From NCBI GenBank assembly GCA_004020365.1, contig SAQR01000004.1, positions 1-64,000 on the forward strand: a DNA stretch of 64,000 nt. Reading direction: 5' to 3'. A program made the position numbers and the translations under genes. This document shows positions 25,100-34,084 of this stretch, piece after piece. Within the stretch, counting starts at the first letter, position 1. Each line of letters begins with the position of its first letter. The notes beneath the pieces are model-generated. The model did no database searches, was not told the DNA's origin, and saw nothing but the letters and a program-made list of their open reading frames with translations. This DNA comes from Mesorhizobium sp. Lineage in GTDB: Bacteria > Pseudomonadota > Alphaproteobacteria > Rhizobiales > Rhizobiaceae.

Positions 25100-25152
25100 C
25101 TGGAGCATGGTCCCGAAAAGTGGGAATCGGTTTTCGGCCAGGATCATGCTCA
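25100..25152. repeat. Dispersed palindromic repeat (ihfA-merR intergenic)
   Basis: GGAGCATGGTCCCGAAAAGT runs into GGGAATCGGTTTTCGGCCAG, then GATCATGCTC, forming an imperfect palindrome. It is related to the repeats at 39875-39975, which share the GGTTCCCACTTTTTGGGATCATG motif in the opposite orientation. Confidence 0.7.
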
Positions 25153-25278
25153 ACAAAGAGTCATTCCGATCCGGCTTGTTCCGCCGAATCGAGCCTTATT
25201 TCAGCGGTTTATGAAACAATATTCAAGCCCGGCGTCAAAGCAGGCGACCGTTTTCAACCGGGCTGTGAAGCGCAGGCG

Positions 25279-25602
25279 CTATTTGCTGCCCTTGGCCTTG
25301 CTGATCTGGTGCGCGCGCAGAATGCGGTTCTTAAGCACATTCGACGATTTGAAGGTCATCACGCGGCGCGGCAGGATCGGCACTTCCTCGCCGGTTTTGG
25401 GGTTGCGCCCGATGCGCTCGTTCTTGGAGCGGACATGGAAGGTTGCGAACGACGACAATTTCACCGTCTCGCCGCGAACGATCGCCTCGCAGATCTCGTC
25501 CAGAACCGCTTCGACAAGCTCGGCCGATTCAGTACGCGACAAGCCAACCTTGCGATAAACGGCTTCAGCAAGATCGGCGCGCGTAAGTGTCTTTCCCCCC
25601 AT
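25279..25602 (-). CDS. ihfA: Integration host factor subunit alpha
   Basis: A 107-residue HU/IHF-family nucleoid protein that bends DNA as a heterodimer with IHF beta. The conserved core [20 protein letters not shown] is followed by [13 protein letters not shown], which is the DNA-intercalating beta arm with its tip proline. The start [20 protein letters not shown] fits rhizobial IhfA. An in-frame ATG five codons upstream (25617) cannot be excluded, and an even longer frame to 25707 runs into fabH. Order fabH-ihfA-merR as in other alphaproteobacteria. Confidence 0.95.
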   Translation of the reverse strand: MGGKTLTRADLAEAVYRKVGLSRTESAELVEAVLDEICEAIVRGETVKLSSFATFHVRSKNERIGRNPKTGEEVPILPRRVMTFKSSNVLKNRILRAHQISKAKGSK

Positions 25603-25707
25603 GCGAACCGTCCCCATCAGCTCAAAAAACATAACTCTATATAAGCAAAGATAGAGCCTAAGTAATTGATCCGGCAAGGTCAAGGACCGAACCGGTCCGT
25701 TCGGCAC

Positions 25708-26679
25708 TTACCAGCGAACCAGCACCGCGCCCCAGGTGAAGCCGCCGCCCATCGCCTCGATCAGCACCAGATCACCCTTCTTTATGCGGCCGTCGGCGAC
25801 CGCCACCGACAGAGCCAGCGGCACCGAAGCAGCCGAGGTGTTACCGTGCAAATCGACGGTAACCACCACCTTTCGTTCTGCTATCCCGAGCTTCCTGGCG
25901 GAAGCGTCGATAATCCGCTTATTGGCCTGATGCGGCACGAACCAGTCGAGATCCTCAGCGGTGATCCCGGCAGCTGAGAACGTCGCCTCGATGACGTCGG
26001 TGATCATGCCGACCGCGTGCTTGAACACTTCGCGGCCTTCCATCCTGAGATGGCCCACCGTTCCGGTGGTCGACGGTCCACCGTCGACGAACAGCTTGTC
26101 CTTGTGAGCCCCGTCGGAGCGCAGGCTGGCCGCCAGCACGCCGTGGTCGGCAATGCCGCCCGCCCCCTCTCCTGCTTCCAGCACCATCGCGCCGGCGCCG
26201 TCGCCAAACAGCACGCAGGTCGAGCGATCGCTCCAGTCGAGGATGCGCGAAAAGGTTTCGGAGCCGATCACCAGCACGCGTTTGGCCAGGCCGCCGCGGA
26301 TATAGAGGTCGGCCGTCGTCACCGCGTAGACGAAGCCCGAGCACACCGCCTGCATGTCGAAGGCGAAGCCGTGATGCATGCCGAGCCGGTTCTGGATGTC
26401 GACGGCGGTCGCCGGAAAGGTGTTATTGGGCGTCGAGGTCGCCAGCACGATCAGGTCGATATCGGCCGGCGTCAGGCCGGCATTGTCGAGGGCTGCGCGC
26501 GCCGCCGCCTCGCCGAGCGAAGCCGTCGTCTCGTCATCGGCCGCGATATGGCGCTGACGGATGCCGGTGCGCTGGGCAATCCATGCGTCTGACGTCTCGA
26601 CCATGCCTTCGAAATCGGCATTCTTCATGATGCGGCGGGGCAGCGCGGCGCCAGTGCCGCGCACGACTGATCTGATCAA
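25708..26679 (-). CDS. fabH: 3-oxoacyl-[acyl-carrier-protein] synthase III
   Basis: A 323-residue condensing enzyme that joins acetyl-CoA and malonyl-ACP to start fatty acid synthesis. The catalytic Cys is in [13 protein letters not shown] (about residue 113), His in [12 protein letters not shown] (about 250) and Asn in [13 protein letters not shown] (about 280). The length is normal. It lies nine bases downstream of plsX, the conserved plsX-fabH arrangement, and upstream of ihfA. Confidence 0.97.
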   Translation of the reverse strand: MIRSVVRGTGAALPRRIMKNADFEGMVETSDAWIAQRTGIRQRHIAADDETTASLGEAAARAALDNAGLTPADIDLIVLATSTPNNTFPATAVDIQNRLGMHHGFAFDMQAVCSGFVYAVTTADLYIRGGLAKRVLVIGSETFSRILDWSDRSTCVLFGDGAGAMVLEAGEGAGGIADHGVLAASLRSDGAHKDKLFVDGGPSTTGTVGHLRMEGREVFKHAVGMITDVIEATFSAAGITAEDLDWFVPHQANKRIIDASARKLGIAERKVVVTVDLHGNTSAASVPLALSVAVADGRIKKGDLVLIEAMGGGFTWGAVLVRW

Positions 26680-26688
26680 GGCTCTTTC

Positions 26689-27759
26689 CTATTCCTCTGC
26701 GTCGGCAACGACGTCGGATTTCCTGGATGTTTGGGCATGCGGATTGCGCGCATGGAACAGGTCGAGATCGGCTTCGATGCGATCGAGTAGATTGTTGCGC
26801 ACCATGTCGTAGCCAAGCTCGATCGCCGCCGCGAAGCCGTCCGAATCGGCGCCGCCATGGCTTTTCACCACGACGCCGTTCAGACCCAGGAAAACCCCGC
26901 CATTGGAGCGGCCGACATCCATCTTTTCGCGCAGGCGATCGAAGGCGCCCTTGGCGAATACATAGCCGATCCTCGCCATCAGCGTGCGGTCCATCGCGGC
27001 GCGCAGGTAACCGGCGATCTGTCGTACCGTGCCTTCCGCCGTCTTCAGCGCGATGTTGCCAGCAAATCCTTCGGTGACGACCACGTCGACCGTGCCCTTG
27101 CCGATGTCGTCGCCCTCGACGAAACCATGGTAGTTCATCGAGGCCATGTTGGCCTCGCGCAACATACGGCCAGCCTCCTTGACCTCTTCCTGGCCCTTGA
27201 TCTCTTCGACGCCGACATTGAGAAGACCGACGCTCGGCCGTTCGATGCCGAAAACCGAGCGCGCCATGCCAGTGCCCAGAATGGCAAAATCAACCAGTTG
27301 ATGCGCATCCGCGCCGATGGTGGCGCCGACGTCCAGCACCACGCTTTCGCCGCGCAATGTCGGCCAGAGCGCCGCGATCGCCGGACGGTCGATGGTCGCC
27401 ATGGTGCGGAGGCAGAATCTCGACATCGCCATCAGCGCGCCGGTGTTGCCGGCCGAGATGCAGGCGTCGGCAGTGCCTGCCTTGACCGCCTCGACCGCTT
27501 TCCACATCGACGACTTCCAGCGGCCATGGCGCAGCGCCTGGCTCGGCTTGTCATCCATCCGGACTGCTACCTCGCAGTGGATGAATTCGCTCACTTCCGC
27601 CAGCTTGGGCAGCTTTGCGAGTTCGGGGCGCACGGCCTCCTCGCGACCATAGATGACGAAGCGGATGTCGGGACGCCGGGTCGCGACCGTCATGAGCGCC
27701 GGGATGACCACGCTTGGCCCGTGATCGCCGCCCATGGCATCGATGGAAATCCTGATCAC
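26689..27759 (-). CDS. plsX: Phosphate acyltransferase PlsX
   Basis: A 356-residue peripheral membrane enzyme converting acyl-ACP to acyl-phosphate for phospholipid synthesis. The N-terminus [19 protein letters not shown], the [10 protein letters not shown] loop and [17 protein letters not shown] are family signatures. It is directly upstream of fabH on the same strand, linking membrane lipid and fatty acid synthesis. The C-terminal tail [13 protein letters not shown] extends a little beyond the usual end. Confidence 0.97.
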   Translation of the reverse strand: MIRISIDAMGGDHGPSVVIPALMTVATRRPDIRFVIYGREEAVRPELAKLPKLAEVSEFIHCEVAVRMDDKPSQALRHGRWKSSMWKAVEAVKAGTADACISAGNTGALMAMSRFCLRTMATIDRPAIAALWPTLRGESVVLDVGATIGADAHQLVDFAILGTGMARSVFGIERPSVGLLNVGVEEIKGQEEVKEAGRMLREANMASMNYHGFVEGDDIGKGTVDVVVTEGFAGNIALKTAEGTVRQIAGYLRAAMDRTLMARIGYVFAKGAFDRLREKMDVGRSNGGVFLGLNGVVVKSHGGADSDGFAAAIELGYDMVRNNLLDRIEADLDLFHARNPHAQTSRKSDVVADAEE

Positions 27760-27890
27760 GCGGTGTTCATCTCACAGTTTGCTTGAGCGAGCGCCTGGCG
27801 CTGGCAATGGGTTTGGGGCTCGCGAAGGTTCGGCGAAAATAGCGTTTTTAGGCTGCCGCACAACCGGCTTTCTCCGATTGGGTCGGGTTT

Positions 27891-28454
27891 TCAGGATTTC
27901 CCCAGCAGGGAACGCAGCTTTTGCTGGAATTCGCTTTCCGCAGTCCCGGCATCGTCTGCAGCCTCCATCGAAACGCCTTGCTTGCGCGGATAGGGATCGA
28001 TCGCCAGTCCAAAGAACTGTTCGGCGAGCGCCCCGACATCGATCGAATTGCCGGAAAATGTTTCCGGGCTGTCCGGCCCTTCGGCATCGAGCATTATCTC
28101 GCCGCCGCCCTCGAAACCCTGCCGCCCGAGCTTCGACTGCTCCGGCAGGAACAGTGCGTCGACCGCCTCGTCGATATGCGCCTCGATCGGGTCCAGGGTG
28201 ACGATGCAGGCCTGGGTGATATCGGCCTCGACGCGGCCGCTGACCTTGACACCGTTGCGCTTCCATGGCGCCACCAGCAGTTCGGCGCGGTAGTTCTCGA
28301 CCGACAGCAACTCGTGCTCGCCTGCCAGCGCGGCGCGCTGCGCGGCGTCGGCCTCGATCAGCACCGGCAGTCCCTTTTGCGGCAGCCGGGCGACGTTGGC
28401 TACGAAGGACACCGGGCTCTGGCGATCGGGGCTCTGGGAATCTGCGTGTTTCAT
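27891..28454 (-). CDS. DUF177 / YceD family protein
   Basis: A 187-residue protein of the YceD (DUF177) family, which in many bacteria is linked to 23S rRNA accumulation and is encoded next to rpmF and plsX. The conserved region spans VSGRVEADITQACIVTLDPI and HIDEAVDALFLPE. Here it lies 131 bases upstream of plsX. No rpmF gene is present between them. Function beyond this association is not established. Confidence 0.85.
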   Translation of the reverse strand: MKHADSQSPDRQSPVSFVANVARLPQKGLPVLIEADAAQRAALAGEHELLSVENYRAELLVAPWKRNGVKVSGRVEADITQACIVTLDPIEAHIDEAVDALFLPEQSKLGRQGFEGGGEIMLDAEGPDSPETFSGNSIDVGALAEQFFGLAIDPYPRKQGVSMEAADDAGTAESEFQQKLRSLLGKS

Positions 28455-28478
28455 CTTTTCCTTAGATAGGCTTGTTTC

Positions 28479-29021
28479 TTAGATAGGCTTGGCCACGGGG
28501 AATGCCACTGTGCCGGAAACAATCGAATCGGTTGGCTGTTCGGCGAGTCGCCTGGAGACATCGGCGACGTAGCCGGCCAGATGCGTCGCCTGCGGCCAGG
28601 TGCCGGCATCGGGCCTGACATTGCGGGCAAGGGCCGCGACGAGTGCATCCTGGTCGTTTCGTTCCAGCGCATCGTCATAGGCGGCGGTGCGGCCATAAAA
28701 CATCTTCGCCAGTTTCTTCATGCGCTTCGGCACGCCGACGTCGCCGATGCCGAGTTCCCGCAGCGAATGCTCGACATCCATGAAGAACTCGTCGATCAGC
28801 ACCTGCGCGACCTCCCCGGCAACACCACCCTCGCCGCGCAGCCGGTGCTGGAACAGGAACATGTGCAGCGACAGCATCTCGAAGCGGCCAAGCGGCGTGT
28901 CCGGTACATTCCAGTCGGAATAAAACACGGTTTGCCGCGCCGCTGCCACGATTTGTGCGTAAAGCGCCTCGGTGATAGCGCGGTTGGCGTGACGTTCGCG
29001 ACCAAAAAGGCGCTGGAACAT
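28479..29021 (-). CDS. Ubiquinol-cytochrome c chaperone family protein (CBP3/UQCC1-like)
   Basis: A 180-residue protein of the family whose mitochondrial member CBP3 assists assembly of cytochrome b in complex III. The conserved core includes VPDTPLGRFEMLSLHMFLFQ and then HRLRG, and also LIDEFFMDVEHSLRELGIGD and VPKRMKKLAKMFYGR. The ATG at 29021 matches the family N-terminus (MFQRLFGR); an open extension further upstream is probably spurious. It is adjacent to the DUF177 gene and divergent from bamE. Confidence 0.88.
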   Translation of the reverse strand: MFQRLFGRERHANRAITEALYAQIVAAARQTVFYSDWNVPDTPLGRFEMLSLHMFLFQHRLRGEGGVAGEVAQVLIDEFFMDVEHSLRELGIGDVGVPKRMKKLAKMFYGRTAAYDDALERNDQDALVAALARNVRPDAGTWPQATHLAGYVADVSRRLAEQPTDSIVSGTVAFPVAKPI

Positions 29022-29136
29022 TGAGGGTGGTCTCCCGGGGACCGTTTGTTTGAATTGGCCTTGTTGCATCGGCGAGCAAGCTGGTTTACCGGTTTTGCGG
29101 CCCAGCGCAAGTTGCGGCCAGCTAATGGAGTTGTAG

Positions 29137-29682
29137 TTGCGCGCGCTGAAATTCAAGTCGACTTTTCTGCCCAGGTCCGCTTTTCCGAGATCCGCCGGCG
29201 CGATCTCGCTGCTGGTGGTTGCTTCGGCGCTTTGCGCCTGCAACTCGTCGAAGATGATCGGTGATCTCAATCCGAGCGAGACGCTGACGCAGGGCTACGT
29301 TATCGACCAGCAGGCGATTGACCTGGTGCCGGTCGGCTCGAGCCGCGAACAGGTGCTTCTGGCGCTCGGCACCCCGTCGACCAAAGCGACTTTCGACAAC
29401 GAGGCCTTCTACTACATCTCACAGACGCGCAAGCGTTACGTCGCCTTCGACAAGCCGAGGCTGGTCGACCAGAAGGTGCTGGCCGTCTATTTCGGCGAGG
29501 ACGGGCGCGTGACCCAGATCGCCAATTACGGCCTGAAGGACGGCAAGGTGTTCGACTTCATCTCGCGGACCACGCCGACCGGCGGCAAGGACCAAAACTT
29601 CCTCAGCCAGATCATGAACGGCGCCAGCAAGCTCGCGCCCGGCCTCCCCGGCGGCGGCGGCGACGCCACGCCCGGTACCTGA
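29137..29682 (+). CDS. bamE: Outer membrane protein assembly factor BamE (SmpA/OmlA) lipoprotein
   Basis: A 181-residue lipoprotein of the BAM complex, which inserts beta-barrel proteins in the outer membrane. A TTG start at 29137 with GGAG six bases upstream gives a signal peptide ending in the lipobox ALCAC, so the mature Cys is about residue 34. The SmpA/OmlA domain follows: VPVGSSREQVLLALGTPST, then RKRYVAFDKPRLVDQKVLAV. The glycine-rich tail is typical. It is one of very few plus-strand genes between 24 and 55 kb, and a strong terminator follows it. Confidence 0.93.
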   Translation: MRALKFKSTFLPRSAFPRSAGAISLLVVASALCACNSSKMIGDLNPSETLTQGYVIDQQAIDLVPVGSSREQVLLALGTPSTKATFDNEAFYYISQTRKRYVAFDKPRLVDQKVLAVYFGEDGRVTQIANYGLKDGKVFDFISRTTPTGGKDQNFLSQIMNGASKLAPGLPGGGGDATPGT

Positions 29683-29748
29683 TCCTCCTTTTCTTTTGCT
29701 TCCCCTCTTTTGCCTCTCTCTTGGGAAGCAGCAACATCTCAGGCGACC

Positions 29749-29783
29749 GAAAACCCGCGGGAGCGATCCCGCGGGTTTTTGTT
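29749..29783 (+). terminator. Intrinsic terminator downstream of bamE
   Basis: AAACCCGCGGG (29751-29761) pairs with CCCGCGGGTTT (29768-29778), with a six-base loop, followed by a T-rich run. It is 67 bases after the bamE stop. Confidence 0.88.
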
Positions 29784-29903
29784 TTGAGACGGCGGCGGCA
29801 TTTTGAGACAGCGGCTATTGTCGCAGGCCGCGGGCCAACCTCAAACGCGAACCTGGATCCGTCACGGACGTCATTGCCCCGACGCTGAATGTCCAAAATT
29901 GAA

Positions 29904-29931
29904 CAACCCGCGGGATCGATCCCGCGGGTTG
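29904..29931 (-). terminator. Perfect 28-base palindrome, probable terminator downstream of hppA
   Basis: CAACCCGCGGGATC followed directly by its complement GATCCCGCGGGTTG, with no loop bases beyond the centre. It lies 36 bases past the hppA stop on the minus strand and is followed there by a moderately T-rich stretch. Its core is nearly identical to the bamE terminator 150 bases away. Confidence 0.65.
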
Positions 29932-29966
29932 CGTTGTGGATTTCGCTCCCGGAAGGCCGAGCGGCC

Positions 29967-32108
29967 TCAGCCGTGCGCGAGCACGGCCAGCAGCAGCAAG
30001 GCGACGATGTTGGTGATCTTGATCGCCGGGTTGACTGCCGGACCGGCGGTGTCCTTGTATGGATCGCCGACCGTGTCGCCGGTGACCGAGGCCTTGTGTG
30101 CCTCGGAACCTTTTAGATGCTTGACGCCGTCCCTGCCGGTGAAGCCGTCCTCAAACGATTTTTTCGCATTGTCCCAGGCGCCGCCGCCAGAGGTCATCGA
30201 GATGGCGACGAACAGGCCGTTGACGATGACGCCGAGCAGCGAGGCGCCAAGGGCTGCAAAGGCGGACGCCTTCGAGCCCGAGATCAGCAGCACGCCGAAA
30301 TAGACGACCAGCGGTGCCAGCACCGGCAGCAGCGACGGAATGATCATTTCCCGGATCGCCGCCTTGGTCAGAAGATCGACCGCACGCGCATAGTTCGGCT
30401 TCGAGGTGCCGGCCATGATGCCCGGATCCTCGCGGAACTGCTTGCGCACCTCCTCGACGATGGCGCCCGCCGCACGGCCGACGGCGGTCATGGCGATGCC
30501 GCCGAACAGATACGGAATCAAACCGCCGAAGATCAGACCGGCGACGACGTAAGGATTGGAGAGGTCGAAAGAGACTTCGCCCATACCCTGGAAGTAAGGA
30601 TATTTGTCGCTATTGGCGGCAAAGAACTTCAGGTCGTTGGAGTAGGCCGCAAACAGCACCAGCGCGCCGAGACCGGCCGAACCGATGGCGTAACCCTTGG
30701 TCACCGCCTTGGTGGTGTTGCCGACGGCATCGAGCGCATCGGTGGACTGGCGCACTTCCTTGGGCAAGCCGGCCATTTCGGCAATGCCGCCGGCATTGTC
30801 GGTGACCGGGCCGAAGGCGTCGAGCGCAACGATCATGCCGGCAAGGCCGAGCATCGTGGTGACTGCGATCGCCGTGCCGTAGAGGCCGGCGAGCTGGTAG
30901 GTCGATATGATGCCGCCGACGATGACGATCGCCGGAAGTGCCGTCGATTCCAGCGAGACCGCAAGGCCCTGGATGACGTTGGTGCCGTGACCGGTGACCG
31001 AAGCCTGGGCGATGGAGTTCACCGGGCGCTTGTCGGTGCCGGTGTAGTATTCGGTGATCACCACGATGAGGCCGGTCACCACGAGACCGATCAGGCCGCA
31101 GATGAACAGGTTCGTGCCGGTGATGGCCATGCCGGCGACCGTGCCGATCTCGCCCCAGCCCAGCGTTGCCGAGGTGGCGATGCCGAGGCCGACGATCGAC
31201 AGCAGGCCGGTGACGATCAGGCCCTTGTAGAGCGCGCCCATGATCGAGCCGTTGGAGCCGAGCTTGACGAAGAAGGTGCCGACGATGGAGGTCAGGATGC
31301 AGGCGCCGCAGATGGCCAGCGGATAGAGCATCGTGGCGCTGAGAACGGCGGTGCCGCCGAAGAAGATGGCGGCGAGGACCATGGTGGCGACCACGGTCAC
31401 CGCATAGGTCTCGAACAGGTCGGCGGCCATGCCGGCGCAGTCGCCGACATTGTCGCCGACATTATCGGCGATGGTGGCCGGATTGCGCGGATCGTCTTCG
31501 GGAATGCCGGCTTCGACCTTGCCGACGAGATCGCCGCCGACATCGGCGCCCTTGGTAAAGATGCCGCCGCCGAGACGGGCGAAGATCGAGATCAGCGAGG
31601 CGCCGAAGCCGAGCGAAACCAGCGAATCGATGACGATGCGGTCGTTAGGCTGAAGGCCCACGAATTGGGTGAGGATCAGGTAGTAGATCGAGACGCCGAG
31701 CAAGGCCAGGCCGGCGACCAGCATGCCGGTGATGGCGCCCGACTTGAAGGCGATCTCGAGGCCGGCTGCGAGGCTGTTGGAAGCCGCCTGCGCGGTGCGC
31801 ACATTGGCGCGCACCGAGACGTGCATGCCGATGAAGCCGGCGGCGCCCGACAGAACGGCGCCGATCAGGAAGCCGATGGCGGCGGTGATCGAAAGCAGCC
31901 ACCAGGCGAGCAGCAGGACCACGACGCCGACGATGGCGATGGTGGTGTACTGGCGCGCCAGATAGGCCTGCGCGCCTTCGCGGATGGCCGCGGAAATTTC
32001 CTGCATGCGTGCATTGCCCTGATCGGCCGCGAGGACCGATTTTGTCGCCCAGATGGCGTAAAGGACTGAAAGCAGACCGCAGGCGATGACAGCTGAAATT
32101 ATGGTCAT
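29967..32108 (-). CDS. hppA: Membrane-bound proton-pumping pyrophosphatase, K+-insensitive type
   Basis: A 713-residue integral membrane enzyme with about 16 helices that couples pyrophosphate hydrolysis to proton export. The catalytic-site motifs are visible: [39 protein letters not shown] and, later, DNAGGIAEM. The motif [10 protein letters not shown] has Lys where K+-dependent enzymes have Ala, which places it in the K+-insensitive class by the published rule. It is preceded by a long hairpin at 32165-32197 and followed by the palindrome at 29904-29931. Convergent with bamE. Confidence 0.97.
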   Translation of the reverse strand: MTIISAVIACGLLSVLYAIWATKSVLAADQGNARMQEISAAIREGAQAYLARQYTTIAIVGVVVLLLAWWLLSITAAIGFLIGAVLSGAAGFIGMHVSVRANVRTAQAASNSLAAGLEIAFKSGAITGMLVAGLALLGVSIYYLILTQFVGLQPNDRIVIDSLVSLGFGASLISIFARLGGGIFTKGADVGGDLVGKVEAGIPEDDPRNPATIADNVGDNVGDCAGMAADLFETYAVTVVATMVLAAIFFGGTAVLSATMLYPLAICGACILTSIVGTFFVKLGSNGSIMGALYKGLIVTGLLSIVGLGIATSATLGWGEIGTVAGMAITGTNLFICGLIGLVVTGLIVVITEYYTGTDKRPVNSIAQASVTGHGTNVIQGLAVSLESTALPAIVIVGGIISTYQLAGLYGTAIAVTTMLGLAGMIVALDAFGPVTDNAGGIAEMAGLPKEVRQSTDALDAVGNTTKAVTKGYAIGSAGLGALVLFAAYSNDLKFFAANSDKYPYFQGMGEVSFDLSNPYVVAGLIFGGLIPYLFGGIAMTAVGRAAGAIVEEVRKQFREDPGIMAGTSKPNYARAVDLLTKAAIREMIIPSLLPVLAPLVVYFGVLLISGSKASAFAALGASLLGVIVNGLFVAISMTSGGGAWDNAKKSFEDGFTGRDGVKHLKGSEAHKASVTGDTVGDPYKDTAGPAVNPAIKITNIVALLLLAVLAHG

Positions 32109-32164
32109 TGCCGGATTTTCCTCGATTGATGACCCAAAAGAACCCCTCCCTGGGCCGTTGAGAC

Positions 32165-32197
32165 GGGGAGCGGATTCGCGCGCGGAATCCGCTCCCC
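32165..32197. repeat. 13-base perfect inverted repeat upstream of hppA
   Basis: GGGGAGCGGATTC (32165-32177) and its exact complement (32185-32197) flank the loop GCGCGCG. It lies between the end of the osmoprotectant transporter operon (32385) and the hppA start (32108). It could end the operon or lie in the hppA leader. No T-run follows it, so its role is open. Confidence 0.8.
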
Positions 32198-32384
32198 TCG
32201 CATCGGCTTATGCGAAACAGGGTTGCGAACGTCAAGATATTGTTCGGTTTTTGCCCGGCTTTCGCCCAGAAGCCTCTCGGCAGAGCCGCTCTTTCACTTC
32301 AGAACCCCGGCTGGGTCATGGAAATCGCTGTTTGGAATCCATTTCCGCCGAGATGAGTGAACGCGACATCTGAGTTTTTGGTGA

Positions 32385-33149
32385 CTACGCCGTCTCCTGC
32401 CCCATGCGACGCGCGGTGTAGCGCTCGATCGCCGACAGCCCGTCATAGATCAGCACGGCAAGGGCGGCGACGATCAGGCCGCCCTGCAGGACGAAGGCGA
32501 GGTTGTTGGACAACAGACCGGCGATGATCACCTCGCCCAGCGTCCTGGCCGCCACGGTCGAGCCGATCGTCGCGGTGGCGAGGCTGATGACTACCGAAAG
32601 CCGGATACCGCCGAGAATGATCGGCGCGCTGAGCGGCAGCTCGACCTTGACCAGCCTTTGCCAACCGGTCATGCCGGCGCCGCGCGCCGCCTCGACCACA
32701 TTGGCCGGCAGCGTCGTCAGCCCGGTCAGCGCGTTCTCGAAGATCGGCAGCAGGCCGTAGAGAAACAGCGCGATCAGTGTCGGTTTCTCGCCAAAGCCGA
32801 CGGCCGGCACGGCCAGCGCCAGCACCGCCACCGGCGGAAAGGTCTGGCCGATATTGACCAGGCTGCGCGACAGCGGCAGGAATTCGACGCCGGCCGGACG
32901 AGTGACAAGGATGGCGAGCGCCACGGCAACGATGGTTGCCGCCACCGTCGCGATCAGCACGGTCCTCAGGTGCAGCAGCGTCAGCGCCAACAGGCTGCCC
33001 TGGTTGTAGATTGCCGGCGCGTTGCTCTCGGTCAGCGGCTTCAGCAGCGGTTCGAACCAACCCGGATTGGTAACGAACGCTATGAGCAGCACCACCAGGG
33101 CAAGCCTGAGCAGCGATGGAAGCCAGGCTTTTACACCGGCCTCTTTCAT
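32385..33149 (-). CDS. yehW: Osmoprotectant ABC transporter permease (YehW/OpuCB-like)
   Basis: A 254-residue inner-membrane permease of the ProW/OpuCB type with about six helices and a typical loop LPANVVEAARGAGMTGWQRL, then VKVELPLSAPIILGGIRL. It is the last gene of a four-gene minus-strand unit whose order (binding protein, long permease, ATPase, short permease) is that of E. coli osmF-yehY-yehX-yehW. Its GTG/ATG-region start overlaps the end of the ATPase gene by four bases. It probably imports glycine betaine or a similar compatible solute. Confidence 0.9.
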   Translation of the reverse strand: MKEAGVKAWLPSLLRLALVVLLIAFVTNPGWFEPLLKPLTESNAPAIYNQGSLLALTLLHLRTVLIATVAATIVAVALAILVTRPAGVEFLPLSRSLVNIGQTFPPVAVLALAVPAVGFGEKPTLIALFLYGLLPIFENALTGLTTLPANVVEAARGAGMTGWQRLVKVELPLSAPIILGGIRLSVVISLATATIGSTVAARTLGEVIIAGLLSNNLAFVLQGGLIVAALAVLIYDGLSAIERYTARRMGQETA

Positions 33150-34084
33150 GCCGGCCTCGCCGCGCGTTTCACCAGCCCGTCAACGGTCACGCGGCCGAGC
33201 GGCTTTCCGTCGGCGCCTGTCACCGGCAGCGCCGGGCGTCCCGACCACAACAGTTCGGCCAGCGCATCGCGCTGGCTGGCGTCGCCGGGGATCGCCTCGC
33301 CTTCGGCGGTGCCCGTCTCCACCGCGTCGCGCACCCGGCCGAGCGACAGCAGCCTGAACGGTTTTTCGCTGGCGCCGACTAAGGTCTCGACGAAGGCGCT
33401 GGCCGGCTTCGCCAGGATCTCGGCGGGCTTGGCATATTGCACTACCTTGCCGGCATCCATCACCGCGATCTTGTCGCCCATATGCACCGCCTCTTCCATG
33501 TCATGGGTGACGAGGATGATGGTGGTGCCGAAGCGCTTCTGGATCGCCAAAAGGTCCTCCTGTGCCTTGTTGCGGATGATCGGGTCGAGGGCGCCGAACG
33601 GCTCGTCCATCAACAGCACGTTCGGCTCCGCGGCAAGCGCCCTGGCGACGCCGACGCGCTGCTGCTGGCCGCCGGAGAGTTCATGCGGATAACGTGGCCC
33701 GAACGCCTGGGGATCGAGCTGGTAGAGCGTCATCAACTCGTCGACGCGGCGCTTGATGCGGGCCGCGTCCCAGCCGAGCAGCACCGGCACGGTGGCGATG
33801 TTCTGCGCCACGGTGCGATGCGGAAACAGCCCGTGGCCCTGGATGGCGTAGCCGATGCTGCGGCGAAGCTCGTAGCCGGGCAGCGAGCGGTTGTCGGCGC
33901 CGTCGAGCCTGATCACGCCGGAGGTCGGCTCGACCAGCCGGTTGATCATGCGCAGCAGCGTCGTCTTGCCGGAGCCGGAGGTGCCGACGATGACAGCGAT
34001 AGTGCGCGGCTCGATCACCATCGACACGTCGTCAACGACGGTCGTTGCGTCATAGCGCTTGGTAATGCCTTCGATCTCGATCAT
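33146..34084 (-). CDS. yehX: Osmoprotectant ABC transporter ATP-binding protein (YehX/OpuCA-like)
   Basis: A 312-residue ATPase with Walker A GTSGSGKTTLL (about residues 34-44), signature LSGGQQQRVGVARAL (about 134) and Walker B VLLMDEPFGALDPI. The Q-loop reads YAIQGHGLFPH, characteristic of the betaine/osmoprotectant subfamily. The C-terminal part resembles a single CBS-like regulatory region (ALPVTGADGKPLGRVTVDGL). It overlaps both neighbouring permease genes by four bases, indicating coupled translation. Confidence 0.93.
   Translation of the reverse strand: MIEIEGITKRYDATTVVDDVSMVIEPRTIAVIVGTSGSGKTTLLRMINRLVEPTSGVIRLDGADNRSLPGYELRRSIGYAIQGHGLFPHRTVAQNIATVPVLLGWDAARIKRRVDELMTLYQLDPQAFGPRYPHELSGGQQQRVGVARALAAEPNVLLMDEPFGALDPIIRNKAQEDLLAIQKRFGTTIILVTHDMEEAVHMGDKIAVMDAGKVVQYAKPAEILAKPASAFVETLVGASEKPFRLLSLGRVRDAVETGTAEGEAIPGDASQRDALAELLWSGRPALPVTGADGKPLGRVTVDGLVKRAARPA

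Noticed and set aside
30117-32069. 650-codon plus-strand frame across hppA
   Set aside because: Rich in His, Asp, Gly and Arg as expected for the reverse of a membrane protein gene; hppA is certain.
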